Assembly: GCF_000725385.1 (NCBI RefSeq) | Contig: NZ_CP008884.1 | Span: forward strand, 3,038,001 to 3,102,000 | Reading direction: 5' to 3' | From: Dyella japonica A8 | GTDB taxonomy: Bacteria > Pseudomonadota > Gammaproteobacteria > Xanthomonadales > Rhodanobacteraceae | DNA: 64,000 nt | The notes under the pieces: generated by a model | Told to the model about the DNA's origin: nothing | Databases searched by the model: none | The model's input: only the letters and a program-made list of their open reading frames with translations | Shown: positions 10,312 to 19,864 of the stretch, piece after piece | Layout: each line of letters begins with the position of its first letter | How positions within the stretch are numbered: the first letter of the stretch is position 1 | Translations under genes and position numbers: made by a program

Positions 10312-10776
10312 ATGAAGATCGGAGAGCCGGCAAAACTAAGCGGTCTGAGCGCCTCCCGCATCCACTTTTATGAGGCCAGTGGCTTGCTGCGGACGGTCGA
10401 GCGTCAGGCCCATGGCCATCGCAATTACCCTCCCGACGTGGTGTCGATCCTGAGTGTCATTGCATGCGCCCAGGCTGCAGGTTTCTTACTTGATGACATC
10501 CGCCACTTGCTGCCGATCACGCTGGGCGCTGGTTGGCATCAGGAGGAATGGCCGAGCGTGATTGAGCGGAAGATGGTTGAGATCGAGTCGTTGCAAACGC
10601 GCCTGGACTCAAACAAGGCCCGACTGCTCATGGCAGACGAAGACATCAGGAACCGGCCCAAGAACCTCGGTTGTGTCGATCGAACCCAGTGGGTGTTGGA
10701 TCGCCTCCATGAGCGGAACGCCATCTCCGCGCATCATGCAGTGACACCTGAAGCCCGTCGCTCGCCCACGCGTTGA
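10312..10776 (+). CDS. MerR family transcriptional regulator (copy 2)
   Basis: A 154-residue MerR regulator, paralogous to the one at 5866-6336 along its length (MKIGEPAKLSGLSASRIHFY at the HTH, then a long helix around 75-115). It lacks a cysteine motif. The protein is more diverged than copy 1, with for example a Pro in the first helix (GEPAKL) where copy 1 has Leu. The start has no ribosome site, as for copy 1. It is divergent from the hydrolase pair and has the shared dyad immediately upstream. Whether the two copies bind the same or different members of the dyad set cannot be settled from sequence alone. Confidence 0.88.
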   Translation: MKIGEPAKLSGLSASRIHFYEASGLLRTVERQAHGHRNYPPDVVSILSVIACAQAAGFLLDDIRHLLPITLGAGWHQEEWPSVIERKMVEIESLQTRLDSNKARLLMADEDIRNRPKNLGCVDRTQWVLDRLHERNAISAHHAVTPEARRSPTR

Positions 10777-10831
10777 CGCTCGCCAGAGCAGTTTCGGCCT
10801 GCGTTTCATCTTTGTAACTCGTCTGGATGGC

Positions 10832-10862
10832 TTGACCTTAAAGGCATATTGAGCCTTAAGGT
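10832..10862 (+). promoter_or_regulatory. possible MerR-type promoter upstream of the MscS gene
   Basis: TTGACC (10832-10837), a 19-bp spacer and TAAGGT (10857-10862) enclose a dyad with arms TTAAAGGC and GCCTTAA. The spacing matches the other MerR-type promoters here, but the dyad sequence differs. It is 237 bp ahead of the channel gene, in an otherwise empty 320-bp gap. Confidence 0.4.
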
Positions 10863-11098
10863 GCGTGACTGGAGCGTCTATGACGGAGAAGGGTCAGGGG
10901 GCATCCAGCGCGGTCTACGAAAGTCGACGCGGCCGCGTCAGATCAATACACCGACTGCCGGATTTCCTGACTGGTTTGAGTTGACTCCTCGCCGGGGATG
11001 CCGTTGGCGCCAACATGAGTGGCAAGATGTCTTGCCCTATCGTTGGATGCGAAGGCAAGGGTGACGGATCGCGCTTAACTTTCCGGGTCTGAGCTGCC

Positions 11099-12571
11099 AT
11101 GAATCCCATTGATCGCGGCATGATATTTGGCTTCGGCGTCCTGCTCATAGACTTCCTGACCTGGCGCTTCCTGAAGCTCAACCATGAGCTGGCGCGCCTC
11201 GGGATTCGGTCGGCGCTTTTCCTGCTTCTTAGCTATGTGTTGTGGACTGTGCCGATCAGTCCCTTTCAGGTGGCGCCCTGGGCGGATCAACCCGTACGGC
11301 ACATCCTGGCGCAAGGGCTCGAATTTCTCTGGTGGCTGCAGGCCGCACAGATCTCAGCCGCGGTTCTCGGAAGAATTGTGCTGCCCTCGGCGTTGCACCG
11401 GGAGCGATTGTTTCAGGACCTGCTGCGAGCCATCGTTTTTCTGGCGGCGGCGGTGGCCGCCGTGGCTTATGTTCTGGAACTTCCCCTCGGCGGGTTGCTC
11501 GCCACATCGGGCGCCTTGGCAATCATTCTTGGTCTTGCCGTCCAGAGCACGCTCAGTGACGTATTTTCAGGTCTGGTACTCAGTGCCACCCAGCCATTCC
11601 AGCTGGGCGACACGGTGGCGATCGGTGACATCCAGGGCAAGGTCGTGGAGAGAAACTGGCGGGCGACGACCTTGTTGAACAGCCAGGGGAATTTTGTCCA
11701 GGTGCCCAACAGCGCTGCTGCCAAAGCCAACATAGTCAACCTGAGTCGGCCACCGCAGATTCATGGACTGACCATGCGGATTCGCATATCGCCAACGATC
11801 CGCCCTGCGGTAGTTATCTCTGCGCTCGAAGATGCAGTCAGAAGTGCTTCTGAACTATTGGCCGATCCCGGGCCGGTGATCACCGCGCTGGAGGTGCACC
11901 GAAAGTACATCGAGTACGAGATCCAGGCCTATGTTGCGTCGGCCGACAGGAAGGCGACCACCCAGAACGAAATGGTGGATCAGGTGCATCGTCATCTGAA
12001 TGCCCATGGCATCTGCTTGGGGCAGGAGCAGCAGGGTGGTGAATTCATGAGCGATCCGGAGAGGCTTCTCCGCCATATCGAAATGTTCAAGTCCTTGAGC
12101 GAGGCTCAGATCGGGCAATTGGCTGCAGCCTCCCTGAGGCAGCAGTTTTCCGCTGGAGAGATGATCTACGACGCCAAGTCCGATTGCCCGGATCAGGAAC
12201 GGGCCCTGTGTATCGTGGCATCAGGGGTTGCCGTGCTCCTGGCTCCGCACGAAGGAGAGAACATCGAGCTAAGAAGATTGGGGCCCGGGGATGCGGTTGG
12301 TCGATCAAGCATTCTCGCCGGCGTCAGCAGCTCGATCAGGCTGCGCGCGCTGAGCAGCGTCTCGATCCTTCGACTCGACAAGGATGCGATTACACCTCTG
12401 CTGCAGCAGTTTCCGGATCTCGCGAAAACCATGCTCAGCGACATGCTGGAGGTTCAGGCGCGGGAGGCGGAGGTCCTTAGAGAAATCCCCGCCCAGGCAA
12501 TGGGGAGGGAAGGGCTTTTTCAGCGACTGATGGAGGGCTTGCGGCGGCTTCACGGGATGGCCCCCAGGTAG
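11099..12571 (+). CDS. MscS-type mechanosensitive channel with cyclic-nucleotide-binding domain
   Basis: A 490-residue inner-membrane channel. Four hydrophobic segments occupy about residues 5-150. The pore helix and adjoining beta domain follow the MscS pattern (GLAVQSTLSDVFSGLVL, then FQLGDTVAIGDIQGKVVE). After the MscS C-terminal domain, residues about 320-440 form a cNMP-binding beta roll (RLGPGDAVGRSSILAG is the phosphate-binding cassette region). This layout belongs to the bacterial cyclic-nucleotide-gated (bCNG) branch of MscS, which responds weakly to tension and may be gated by nucleotide. The cassette reads GRSSILAG where classical sites have an E and an R around the phosphate, so nucleotide binding is uncertain. 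No partner gene is adjacent. Confidence 0.88.
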   Translation: MNPIDRGMIFGFGVLLIDFLTWRFLKLNHELARLGIRSALFLLLSYVLWTVPISPFQVAPWADQPVRHILAQGLEFLWWLQAAQISAAVLGRIVLPSALHRERLFQDLLRAIVFLAAAVAAVAYVLELPLGGLLATSGALAIILGLAVQSTLSDVFSGLVLSATQPFQLGDTVAIGDIQGKVVERNWRATTLLNSQGNFVQVPNSAAAKANIVNLSRPPQIHGLTMRIRISPTIRPAVVISALEDAVRSASELLADPGPVITALEVHRKYIEYEIQAYVASADRKATTQNEMVDQVHRHLNAHGICLGQEQQGGEFMSDPERLLRHIEMFKSLSEAQIGQLAAASLRQQFSAGEMIYDAKSDCPDQERALCIVASGVAVLLAPHEGENIELRRLGPGDAVGRSSILAGVSSSIRLRALSSVSILRLDKDAITPLLQQFPDLAKTMLSDMLEVQAREAEVLREIPAQAMGREGLFQRLMEGLRRLHGMAPR

Positions 12572-13338
12572 CCAGGTGCGGCAGCTAAGGCCAGGTGCGA
12601 ACAAAAGGCTGCGTGGCATCCATCTCCACGCCCCCGAAACTTCCAACGGCATCCCTGATGACGGTTGCCTCGTAGCCAGGCTCGGCTGCAAAGCGTATCG
12701 AGGTCGGTGCCGGCAAACCCACTGGACATCCAGTGCTCGTGCACGACCACAGGGCGTCTACCCACGACAATCATCACTTATCGCCAGTACGAACCCAATT
12801 CGGAAACTGACTATAGTTCCAATTATCAATAATTGTACATTCTTGGTAGTTGTGGATGCCGTTGCGCCTTCGGAATTCTAGTTCCTGTGAGGAATTTGAG
12901 CGCATGGTGCCTCTTATGCCGTTGCGCGCGAACGCGGGGCGCTGTGTTGCGCCACGCCCGGCCTGCGCGCAACGGGTAAGTTCGAGGTGTTGCACTCGAT
13001 AGTTTTGCACTGTTGCAGGCGCCGGGGGCGAAGCATTGCCTACCTGACCCCAGGAGCTACCATCCCTGGCCCATAAAGTGGAGTATGGATGGAGCATCAG
13101 CCTCGCGCCCACGCGAGGCGCTATTGCTCCATTGGAAGAAGCGCTGCCAGGTGCATGACGACATTCCACTCAAAACCTGGAGCAAGCAGCCTAAACTCCA
13201 GAGCCGCCTGTGAGCGACATCCCTGCCTCATTCAACACAGAACCAGCATCAAATACACCCAACTTTCGGCCAGTTGTTTGAAATGACGTTCAGCGGCTTT
13301 ATCGCGGCCATTGGCGTTCAAGTCGGGAGGTCGTTGCA
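12572..13338. other. intergenic region without a recognisable gene
   Basis: No convincing coding sequence is seen in these 770 bases. The part at 12,780-12,850 is AT-rich and could hold a promoter. A GC hairpin with 8-bp arms (GCCTCGCG at 13100-13107 and its complement at 13112-13119, CCCA loop) has no T tract. A strong ribosome site (GGGAGG) for the next gene ends the region. Confidence 0.5.
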
Positions 13339-14886
13339 ATGCATCGTTTAGATAAGTTGCCAGTTCTCGCGCTGCTTGCCTTGGCGTTGATTCCTATGCA
13401 AGCCAATGGCCTGTCGAATGGCGCGGGGAAGAATACAAACGTTTCGAGCAAAGTGGGAGGCTCGAAATCTGATCAGAATGCCGACGTTAAACAAGAAACG
13501 ACAAACAAATCCAAGGATGAGTCCACTCAGCAAAACAGCAAAGGCGGCGACGCCGAGGTGGCATCCTGGCTGGCGAGCGTCGCCGCTCAACGGGCGGGCT
13601 ACGAAATCGCCTATGCGGTAAAGAATCTATGCAGCCAGGGCAACTCCTGCCTGATTAGCAACTGGAAAACCTTTCGTGCCGCATCCCTGAGAGGCAGAAA
13701 GATAGTCGAGCAATTCGATGAAGCTAGTCGCGGATTTTCCAAAGCACAACAGGAAATCCGCGGCATTGACAGCACAGCATGCTCGACACCAACCCCAATC
13801 ATTCCACAGCCCGCTCACGTGATACCTCGCCAGGCCATGGTGTGGTCATCTGCAACAAATAAAGTCCTCGACGAAAGGGTTATCGATGCCCTCAAGAACA
13901 ATTACGGCTCGGCGTATGAAGCCCTAGCTAACAGTACATCGTCCACCGGGGCGACGACTGAAGCGGCTGCACCTGTCTTTACACCACTGCTTCATGCGAA
14001 TGCTTGGGTAACGGCTGTTGGGGCTCTAGGCACCGGAGTAGTTGCGATAGCGAAGTCGTTTGCGCCAACAGTGTCGATGTCACCCGACTCGGCTAGCGGG
14101 TTGGTTTCCGACGACTTGATGGCGGACGTCTTGCAGTCCATGGAGGCTAGAGGCTTAGTAGCCAAATTGCCCGATGGCGCGAGCGACGATATCGAGACTC
14201 GCGCAGAAGATGTACGAGGTAAACTAAGCAAATTGAAGAGCGAGATTAATGCAAAGTTAAATGCGCTTGGCCCAGCGACGCCACAGAAATGCTCGGCGAT
14301 CAAGAAAGCCCTGACAGACCTGGATGACGACATTGGCAGCGTCTCCACCAAACTTACGGTAAACCTCGACAGCGCACTTCCCGCCACTGATCCAGAGAAA
14401 GATCCTGGAGAAATGTCTGCTGCCATGCTTGCAGATGAGGCCTACCAGGCAGCGATGTATCGCCAGAATGCAGCGATCAACAAGAATCTTGTGCTCCAAG
14501 TAGATCTGGGCAGTAGTGCCGTCGATCGAGGGACATACACTCACTGGTGGGGAACATATGATCTTGTGATGCATGCGGCGGTGCATGCACGCTATCAAGT
14601 TGTGGACGCGAAGACTGGAGCGCTTCTTCATGCGGGCACGGTTGCCGTGATTTGCCAATCATTGGAAACCATCAAGGCTGGCGCAAAGCCCTACGCGGAA
14701 GAGTTTTCCGGTCCTGGTGGTGGACTTCCTGCGGATGCGCACAGTAAACCCATGTGTACGAGCCAGCCGACATTGGGGCGAGATGAAGAACAGGGGGTGG
14801 CAAGCCTTCCTTCTCCTTTACAAATCATAAGCCAGACAGCAAACGAAAGCGGACCGACCGGAGCAACGTCTCCATCGCAGCCGTGA
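13339..14886 (+). CDS. secreted protein of unknown function
   Basis: A 515-residue protein I do not recognise. It starts with a clear Sec signal peptide (residues 1-24, cleavage near QANG-LS), then a low-complexity Ser/Lys/Asn/Gln-rich linker to about 70. A mixed alpha-helical body follows with several Cys (CSQGNSC, CSTPT, CSAIKK, ICQS, CTSQ), and a short Ala/Gly-rich hydrophobic segment at about 225-245 could be a membrane helix. The C-terminal ~50 residues are again low-complexity. The start has GGGAGG 8 nt upstream. Base composition is lower in G+C than its neighbours, and it stands alone between two empty regions, which suggests lateral acquisition. It could be a surface or envelope protein. 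Confidence 0.82.
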   Translation: MHRLDKLPVLALLALALIPMQANGLSNGAGKNTNVSSKVGGSKSDQNADVKQETTNKSKDESTQQNSKGGDAEVASWLASVAAQRAGYEIAYAVKNLCSQGNSCLISNWKTFRAASLRGRKIVEQFDEASRGFSKAQQEIRGIDSTACSTPTPIIPQPAHVIPRQAMVWSSATNKVLDERVIDALKNNYGSAYEALANSTSSTGATTEAAAPVFTPLLHANAWVTAVGALGTGVVAIAKSFAPTVSMSPDSASGLVSDDLMADVLQSMEARGLVAKLPDGASDDIETRAEDVRGKLSKLKSEINAKLNALGPATPQKCSAIKKALTDLDDDIGSVSTKLTVNLDSALPATDPEKDPGEMSAAMLADEAYQAAMYRQNAAINKNLVLQVDLGSSAVDRGTYTHWWGTYDLVMHAAVHARYQVVDAKTGALLHAGTVAVICQSLETIKAGAKPYAEEFSGPGGGLPADAHSKPMCTSQPTLGRDEEQGVASLPSPLQIISQTANESGPTGATSPSQP

Positions 14887-15419
14887 CCAGTAGCGGCTAT
14901 GAACACGATCGACAACCTACCGGGCGGTATTGGTAGGCAATCCAGTGGTAAAGGGCGAACGGCGTAGCCCGCACCACCCAGGGAACACCCCGCTCTCTTG
15001 CGACCGTTCCGTCCCGCTGCGTCTAGCTGCAGCGGCGCCACGGATCGTCCAGCACGGGGATGTGAGTAGGTGCATCCGATAGCTCGGGCCAGGGGCGAAT
15101 TCGGGGCAACGTCAACCAGTCACAGGTTGCGCGCACACCTTCAGATCAGGCGTCTACGGAGAGAAGGTCGCTGGCGGTAAGCATCGATGATGTCCTTGTT
15201 GTGGACGAGAAGTCAGCGGCGCACTGCATTTGCCTCACGAAGAAACACTAATACCCGTTTAAATTCATCGAGCTGGGTCGACCCGCCTTGATCGCCATTT
15301 GAGGCTGGTGATTCGGACGCGCTTCGGGGGTAGGGCGAGCGCCCATTTGCCCCAAGGTGAACATTGTAAAGCTGGTATTCCGGCTATTGAGGGACATCTC
15401 AGCGAGGTGTTCATTGTCT
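14887..15419. other. intergenic region, no recognisable gene
   Basis: These 530 bases hold only short frames of unlikely composition. No repeat, hairpin with T tract or RNA gene was recognised. Confidence 0.45.
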
Positions 15420-15665
15420 TCAGGGAAACTCCCGAACAGTCCGCCTGCGACTCAATTCGGTCAGGGAGTGTCGCTCCATCATCGAGTAGACCTGCTCCCA
15501 CCACCAGACGCGGTCTCGCTGATCGATGGCGAGCGATGGCATTTGAACCATTCGCTCGAACGCGTCCCACAGAGCCTCCTCGGGCTGCCCTTCCACCTCA
15601 AGCTTGGTCAGCTCAACCTCCAGCAGATTGAATGTCTCCGACAGCTCTCCTCTCGAGAGGCTCAT
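15420..15665 (-). CDS. small hypothetical protein
   Basis: An 81-residue frame with protein-like composition: acidic, amphipathic and rich in Glu/Leu, with a Trp-rich stretch (VWWWEQVYSMMERHSL). It has GGAG 11 nt upstream of the ATG. I recognise no family. It probably folds as a helical bundle. It is downstream of the cytochrome gene but on the same strand, separated by about 110 bp, so it could be the distal gene of that transcript. Confidence 0.45.
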   Translation of the reverse strand: MSLSRGELSETFNLLEVELTKLEVEGQPEEALWDAFERMVQMPSLAIDQRDRVWWWEQVYSMMERHSLTELSRRRTVREFP

Positions 15666-15777
15666 GACGCACCCGCTCCGTTTACCATTGACAGCCTACT
15701 TCACCGACGACCTCTGGTCCTCCTCGTCAGGATGCGCACCAGGAGAAATTGATCCCCAACTCACGGATGACCACACC

Positions 15778-17160
15778 CTAAGGATGCTTCATTCGGGGAT
15801 CGTAACTACTCATCATAGTCTCGTCAGTAGACGGAAGTGCGCGCAGGCGCGCCACCTGACGGGGATCCACCGGACCGCCACGATTTCCCCAGCTGGAGCG
15901 CACGAAGGTAAGCAACGCTGCCACTTGCGCATCACTTAAGCGATTGCGAAAAGCAGGCATACTGAACTGCGTCGGTGCATCTCGTCCCGAGGGCATCGTG
16001 CCGCCCTGCAGCACCAGGCGAATCAATGAATCCGGGTTGTCGCTATTGAGCAATGGATTGTCTGCTAATGCTGGGAAGACCTGTACATAACCTCGACCAT
16101 CTGTGCGGTGGCAGGTCGCGCAATTATCAAGGTAGAGCTGGGATCCAGGCGCACTGACGTTACCCGCATGTAGCGCGCTTTGCGTCGCTTGGTCATAGAC
16201 CAATGTGGCCTCCTTTCTCTCGGGTGGGAGCGATTTCAGGAAGAGGGCGACAGCGCGGAGATCCTCATCATTCATGTACTGGGTGCTGTGTTGCACTACA
16301 TCAGCCATCCCACCAAAGATGGCACTGCGATCGCTTCGCCCCATTTTAAGCAAGACGACAAGATCGTCTGCGCTGACATTACCGAGTCCGCTCTCACTCT
16401 CTCCCCTCAGACTAGGTGCAATCCAATTGTCGCTTTCGCCGCCGCTGAGGTACACCAAACCGCCGGACGTGCCAAGCGCCTTCTCCTGCAATGTCACGGA
16501 CCGCGGGGTATGGCAGGCGCCACAATGGCCGAGCCCCTCGACGAGGTATTCACCACGCTGCTGCTCCGGAGTTAGTGTTAAAGCCGTTTGCGGTGAAGTG
16601 ACGTTTGGTCCAAATAACCAACGCCAATACGTGAGCGGCCAGCGCATTGAGAGTGGCCAAGTGATGCCGTTGCGGTGATTTTCCTGTTTCTCCGGCGCCA
16701 CACCATGTAAAAAGTAGGCGTACAGCGCCTGGACGTCTTCGTCGCTCACCTTCGCATATGAGGGGTATGGCATGGCCGGATAGAGCGTGTCTCCCGAAGC
16801 GGCAACGCCACGCCGCACGGCACGCTCGAATTGACCATAGCTATACCTGCCGATACCAGTGTCGCGGTCAGGAGTAATGTTGGTGCTATAGATGACGCCA
16901 ATGGGCGACGCGATGGGTAGCCCTCCCGCGAAAGGTTTGCCATCCTTCGCTGTGTGACAAGCCACACAATCGCCTAGCTTCGCCAGATATTCTCCCTGCC
17001 TAATTTGCTCTTCCGTTGGTGGGGGGGCCGTGGCGGTCGCATCCCCGCCTCGCGGAACCAAAAGCGTCACCAGCCACGCCAATAAAAGTAGCGCGATCAG
17101 AACCATGATCACGCGCCACAAGGCGTTGCGACGGAATAGGGGAGCTAGCCGAGCAGTCAT
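15778..17160 (-). CDS. tri-haem cytochrome c subunit of a membrane dehydrogenase
   Basis: A 460-residue cytochrome with three c-type haem sites: CVACH (65-69), CGACH (213-217) and CATCH (347-351). A single N-terminal transmembrane anchor (about 15-35) would hold it in the inner membrane, facing the periplasm. This is the electron-accepting subunit of the gluconate/alcohol/sorbitol dehydrogenase type, passing electrons from the flavoprotein to ubiquinone. Its start overlaps the stop of the GMC flavoprotein gene by 4 bp (ATGA), showing translational coupling. It is the third gene of the operon. Confidence 0.93.
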   Translation of the reverse strand: MTARLAPLFRRNALWRVIMVLIALLLLAWLVTLLVPRGGDATATAPPPTEEQIRQGEYLAKLGDCVACHTAKDGKPFAGGLPIASPIGVIYSTNITPDRDTGIGRYSYGQFERAVRRGVAASGDTLYPAMPYPSYAKVSDEDVQALYAYFLHGVAPEKQENHRNGITWPLSMRWPLTYWRWLFGPNVTSPQTALTLTPEQQRGEYLVEGLGHCGACHTPRSVTLQEKALGTSGGLVYLSGGESDNWIAPSLRGESESGLGNVSADDLVVLLKMGRSDRSAIFGGMADVVQHSTQYMNDEDLRAVALFLKSLPPERKEATLVYDQATQSALHAGNVSAPGSQLYLDNCATCHRTDGRGYVQVFPALADNPLLNSDNPDSLIRLVLQGGTMPSGRDAPTQFSMPAFRNRLSDAQVAALLTFVRSSWGNRGGPVDPRQVARLRALPSTDETMMSSYDPRMKHP

Positions 17161-18932
17161 GTTTGCACCAATGGGCCCGGGCGCTTGAGGTAGATCTCGC
17201 GTATGGCCTTGGCTGACAGATAGGTGAGGCCGCCGATCAGGCCTGTCGGGTTATACCCGAGATTCTGCGGAAACGCCGACGCGCCCGTCACGAACACGTT
17301 AGGTACATCCCAGCTCTGCTGGAATCGATTCAATGCACTTGTACTTGGATCATTACCCTGAATCACGCCTCCGGTGGTATGCGTGGTCTGATATTGGCGG
17401 ATGTCGTAATGATCTCCGGGCTTGCGTAAATTCAAAGACGAAGCCTTGGGCTTCATCTGATCGACGATATCCTTCGCGCGGTCGGTCACAAAGCGCGACA
17501 TCTTGTACTCGTTTTCGTGCCAGTCGAAGGTTATGCGAAGCAATGGAAGTCCAAACGCGTCTTTGTACGTAGGGTCCAAGTCCAGGTATCGATCGCGATA
17601 GGACATCACTGAGCCGTGCGTAGCCACCGTGGTGGAATGCAGGTAGCTGTCCTTTGCCGCACGCTTCCAAGCAGCGCCCCACGACGGGGTGCCAGGTGGA
17701 ACACTTAGCTGCTGAATCGGCCTGCCGCCTGTTTGCCCACCGAAGATATACGCTCCGCCAATGAAGCCATGGCTGGCATGATCGAAGTGATCGGAATTGA
17801 AGTCGTCGACAATCTGGACGCCCCCGGCGCCTGCTCCAATGAAGGGGTTGATGGCAACATCCTTATCGAAGAACACGCCGATGCTGCTCATCATTTGGTA
17901 GGCGTAATTCTTTCCGATGACGCCCGCGCCGGTGGCCGGGTCGTAAGGCCGACCAATACCGGAAAGGAGCATCAGCCGTACGTTATGCATCTGGAATGCG
18001 GCTACGATGACCAGATCTGCCGGCTGCTCCACTTGCTGCCCCTTGGCGTCGATATAAGTCACGCCGGTGGCGCGCCTGCCAGTGGAGTCGAGGTTGATTC
18101 GCGTAACGTGGCTATTGGTACGCAGAGAAAAGTTTGGTCTGCGCATTAGGATGGGCAAGATAGTGGTCTGCGGCGATGCCTTGGAGTACATGAAGCAACC
18201 GAATCGTTCGCAATAGCCGCATAGATTGCATGGTCCGAGGCGGGCGCCGTATGGATTGGTGTATGGCCGCGATGCATTTGATGCTGGTTGCGGAAAGGGG
18301 TGGTAACCCAGCGTGCGCGCCGCGTCGGCAAACAGCTTGGCACCGTAGCCGTCGGCAACCGGCGGATTGGGATATTCCTTCTTGCGCTGTCCTTCAAAGG
18401 GGTTCCCGCCCTCCTGGAGGCGACCGTTGAGATTGCCTGCGCGACCGGAGGTTCCGCACACATACTCAAACTTCTCAAGAAACGGCTCGAGCTCATCGTA
18501 TGTAACGCCGTAGTCTTGAATTTGCATATCTGCCGGCATGAATCGTTCGCCATAACGATTACGGATATGGCTTCGGAACTCCAAATCTTCCGGAGAGGGG
18601 CGGTAGTGCTGGCCGTTCCAGTGCGTACCCGCACCACCCACGTTGTTACCAAGTAGGAATGATCCGTATTGACGGTAGGGTACCGCCGTGTCGCCAACTG
18701 CATGGCGGACAGTGACCGTCTCCCGCGCCAATGGCTGGAACAACTTACCCCGGATGCCGTATGCCAATTCGTCGGCAATATTCGGATAGGCCCAATCCGG
18801 CGATGTGTCCTGGTAATCACCGCGCTCGAGCGCAAGTACGCTCACGCCAGCATCGCTCAGCTCGATGCCCATGATCGCACCGGTCCAACCAAACCCAATG
18901 ATCACCACATCGACCGACTTCATGCGGATCAT
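17157..18932 (-). CDS. GMC flavoprotein subunit (gluconate 2-dehydrogenase-like)
   Basis: A 591-residue GMC oxidoreductase that would oxidise a sugar or sugar acid in the periplasm. The FAD-binding Rossmann motif is IGFGWTGAIMG (residues 12-22), and the C-terminal active-site region runs from HTTGGVIQG to ASAFPQNLGYNPTG. A Cys cluster (CNLCGYCERFGC, near 235) is typical of the gluconate/fructose dehydrogenase large subunits and may bind an iron-sulfur cluster. It has no signal of its own; in this family it is exported as a complex with the Tat-tagged small subunit encoded just upstream. Both ends overlap the neighbouring genes by 4 bp. Confidence 0.93.
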   Translation of the reverse strand: MIRMKSVDVVIIGFGWTGAIMGIELSDAGVSVLALERGDYQDTSPDWAYPNIADELAYGIRGKLFQPLARETVTVRHAVGDTAVPYRQYGSFLLGNNVGGAGTHWNGQHYRPSPEDLEFRSHIRNRYGERFMPADMQIQDYGVTYDELEPFLEKFEYVCGTSGRAGNLNGRLQEGGNPFEGQRKKEYPNPPVADGYGAKLFADAARTLGYHPFPQPASNASRPYTNPYGARLGPCNLCGYCERFGCFMYSKASPQTTILPILMRRPNFSLRTNSHVTRINLDSTGRRATGVTYIDAKGQQVEQPADLVIVAAFQMHNVRLMLLSGIGRPYDPATGAGVIGKNYAYQMMSSIGVFFDKDVAINPFIGAGAGGVQIVDDFNSDHFDHASHGFIGGAYIFGGQTGGRPIQQLSVPPGTPSWGAAWKRAAKDSYLHSTTVATHGSVMSYRDRYLDLDPTYKDAFGLPLLRITFDWHENEYKMSRFVTDRAKDIVDQMKPKASSLNLRKPGDHYDIRQYQTTHTTGGVIQGNDPSTSALNRFQQSWDVPNVFVTGASAFPQNLGYNPTGLIGGLTYLSAKAIREIYLKRPGPLVQT

Positions 18933-19642
18933 GACTTGTCTCCGCGAATCGATACAGGGCCAATGGGATACACTTTTCCCGGCTGCTCAGCCCAGTCGGC
19001 AAAGTCGGCGCGGGCACCGGGAAAGCCAATCATTTTCCAGCTGCCCATCTGCTTGTTTCCGCCATACATGGGATCGGCGAAATAGCCTTCCTTGGTGTTC
19101 TGAAGCAACTGCGCGAAGAAGATCTGGGAAGGTACTGCCTCCAGCACAATCTGGCCCTTCTCCAGCTGATGAAGTACCTCATCGCGCATTTCTTGCGCGA
19201 GTGACGCAAACACCATGTTATGTTGCTTTTTGCACCACCCATCTACTGCAGCAATGGCGGCACGATAAAGTTCACGCGGAGTAAACCGCAATTGGTAACC
19301 GAGCGTTGGCGGTGCTTCGGGCGTAAACGGTCCCTGCATATACCAGAGCCCGCCATGGCCGTACGCGGTCTCCATCTCGCGATCAATAAACTCAGCAACG
19401 CCCGATTCGAGTGCCCCTGGACCGTCTTCGTTGGAAGGAATTAGCCGGTCAACCGCAGCTTGCAGAAATTGCCACTCTGGGGCAGTGAAGTAACGTGGCG
19501 TGTATGCGGCTTCGGTGAATGCAATCGATGCACTCCGCGCTTGCGAAAGCGACGCTGGGCCCAATAGGCCGATCGCCGGCACGACAACGAGCGACTTTCG
19601 GAGAAACTCACGGCGCTGTGTAGAGCGAGGTTTGTTCGACAT
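18929..19642 (-). CDS. gluconate 2-dehydrogenase subunit 3 family protein, Tat signal
   Basis: A 237-residue small subunit with a Tat signal RREFLRK near the N-terminus and a hydrophobic stretch to about residue 35. Residues 45-220 follow the subunit-3 pattern (FTAPEWQFLQAAVDRLIPS; LRFTPRELYRAAI). It acts as the export escort of the flavoprotein and as a stabilising subunit. The ATG at 19642 has GGGGAG 5 nt upstream; the frame stays open 30 codons further but the Tat signal fixes the start. It is the first gene of the three-gene operon. Three phased TTTCCCCTAG boxes lie 220-310 bp upstream. Confidence 0.93.
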   Translation of the reverse strand: MSNKPRSTQRREFLRKSLVVVPAIGLLGPASLSQARSASIAFTEAAYTPRYFTAPEWQFLQAAVDRLIPSNEDGPGALESGVAEFIDREMETAYGHGGLWYMQGPFTPEAPPTLGYQLRFTPRELYRAAIAAVDGWCKKQHNMVFASLAQEMRDEVLHQLEKGQIVLEAVPSQIFFAQLLQNTKEGYFADPMYGGNKQMGSWKMIGFPGARADFADWAEQPGKVYPIGPVSIRGDKS

Positions 19643-19864
19643 GGCGCTCCCCAACACGATCGAACGAAAGCGTGAGTCATCGTGGCGCGCGAGGTGCGAG
19701 CAAAGCGTGAAGTTGGCTTCCCAAGCAGCCACTTATCTGTAGCACGCTCGACCATAGATCGACGCGAACAACTAACGACGAGTTTCAAATCGACGTCATC
19801 AGGGGGGCGTGGAGAGCGAAAACCTTGGCCGCTTCACCGAACGCAACCTAGGATTCGAGGCCTT

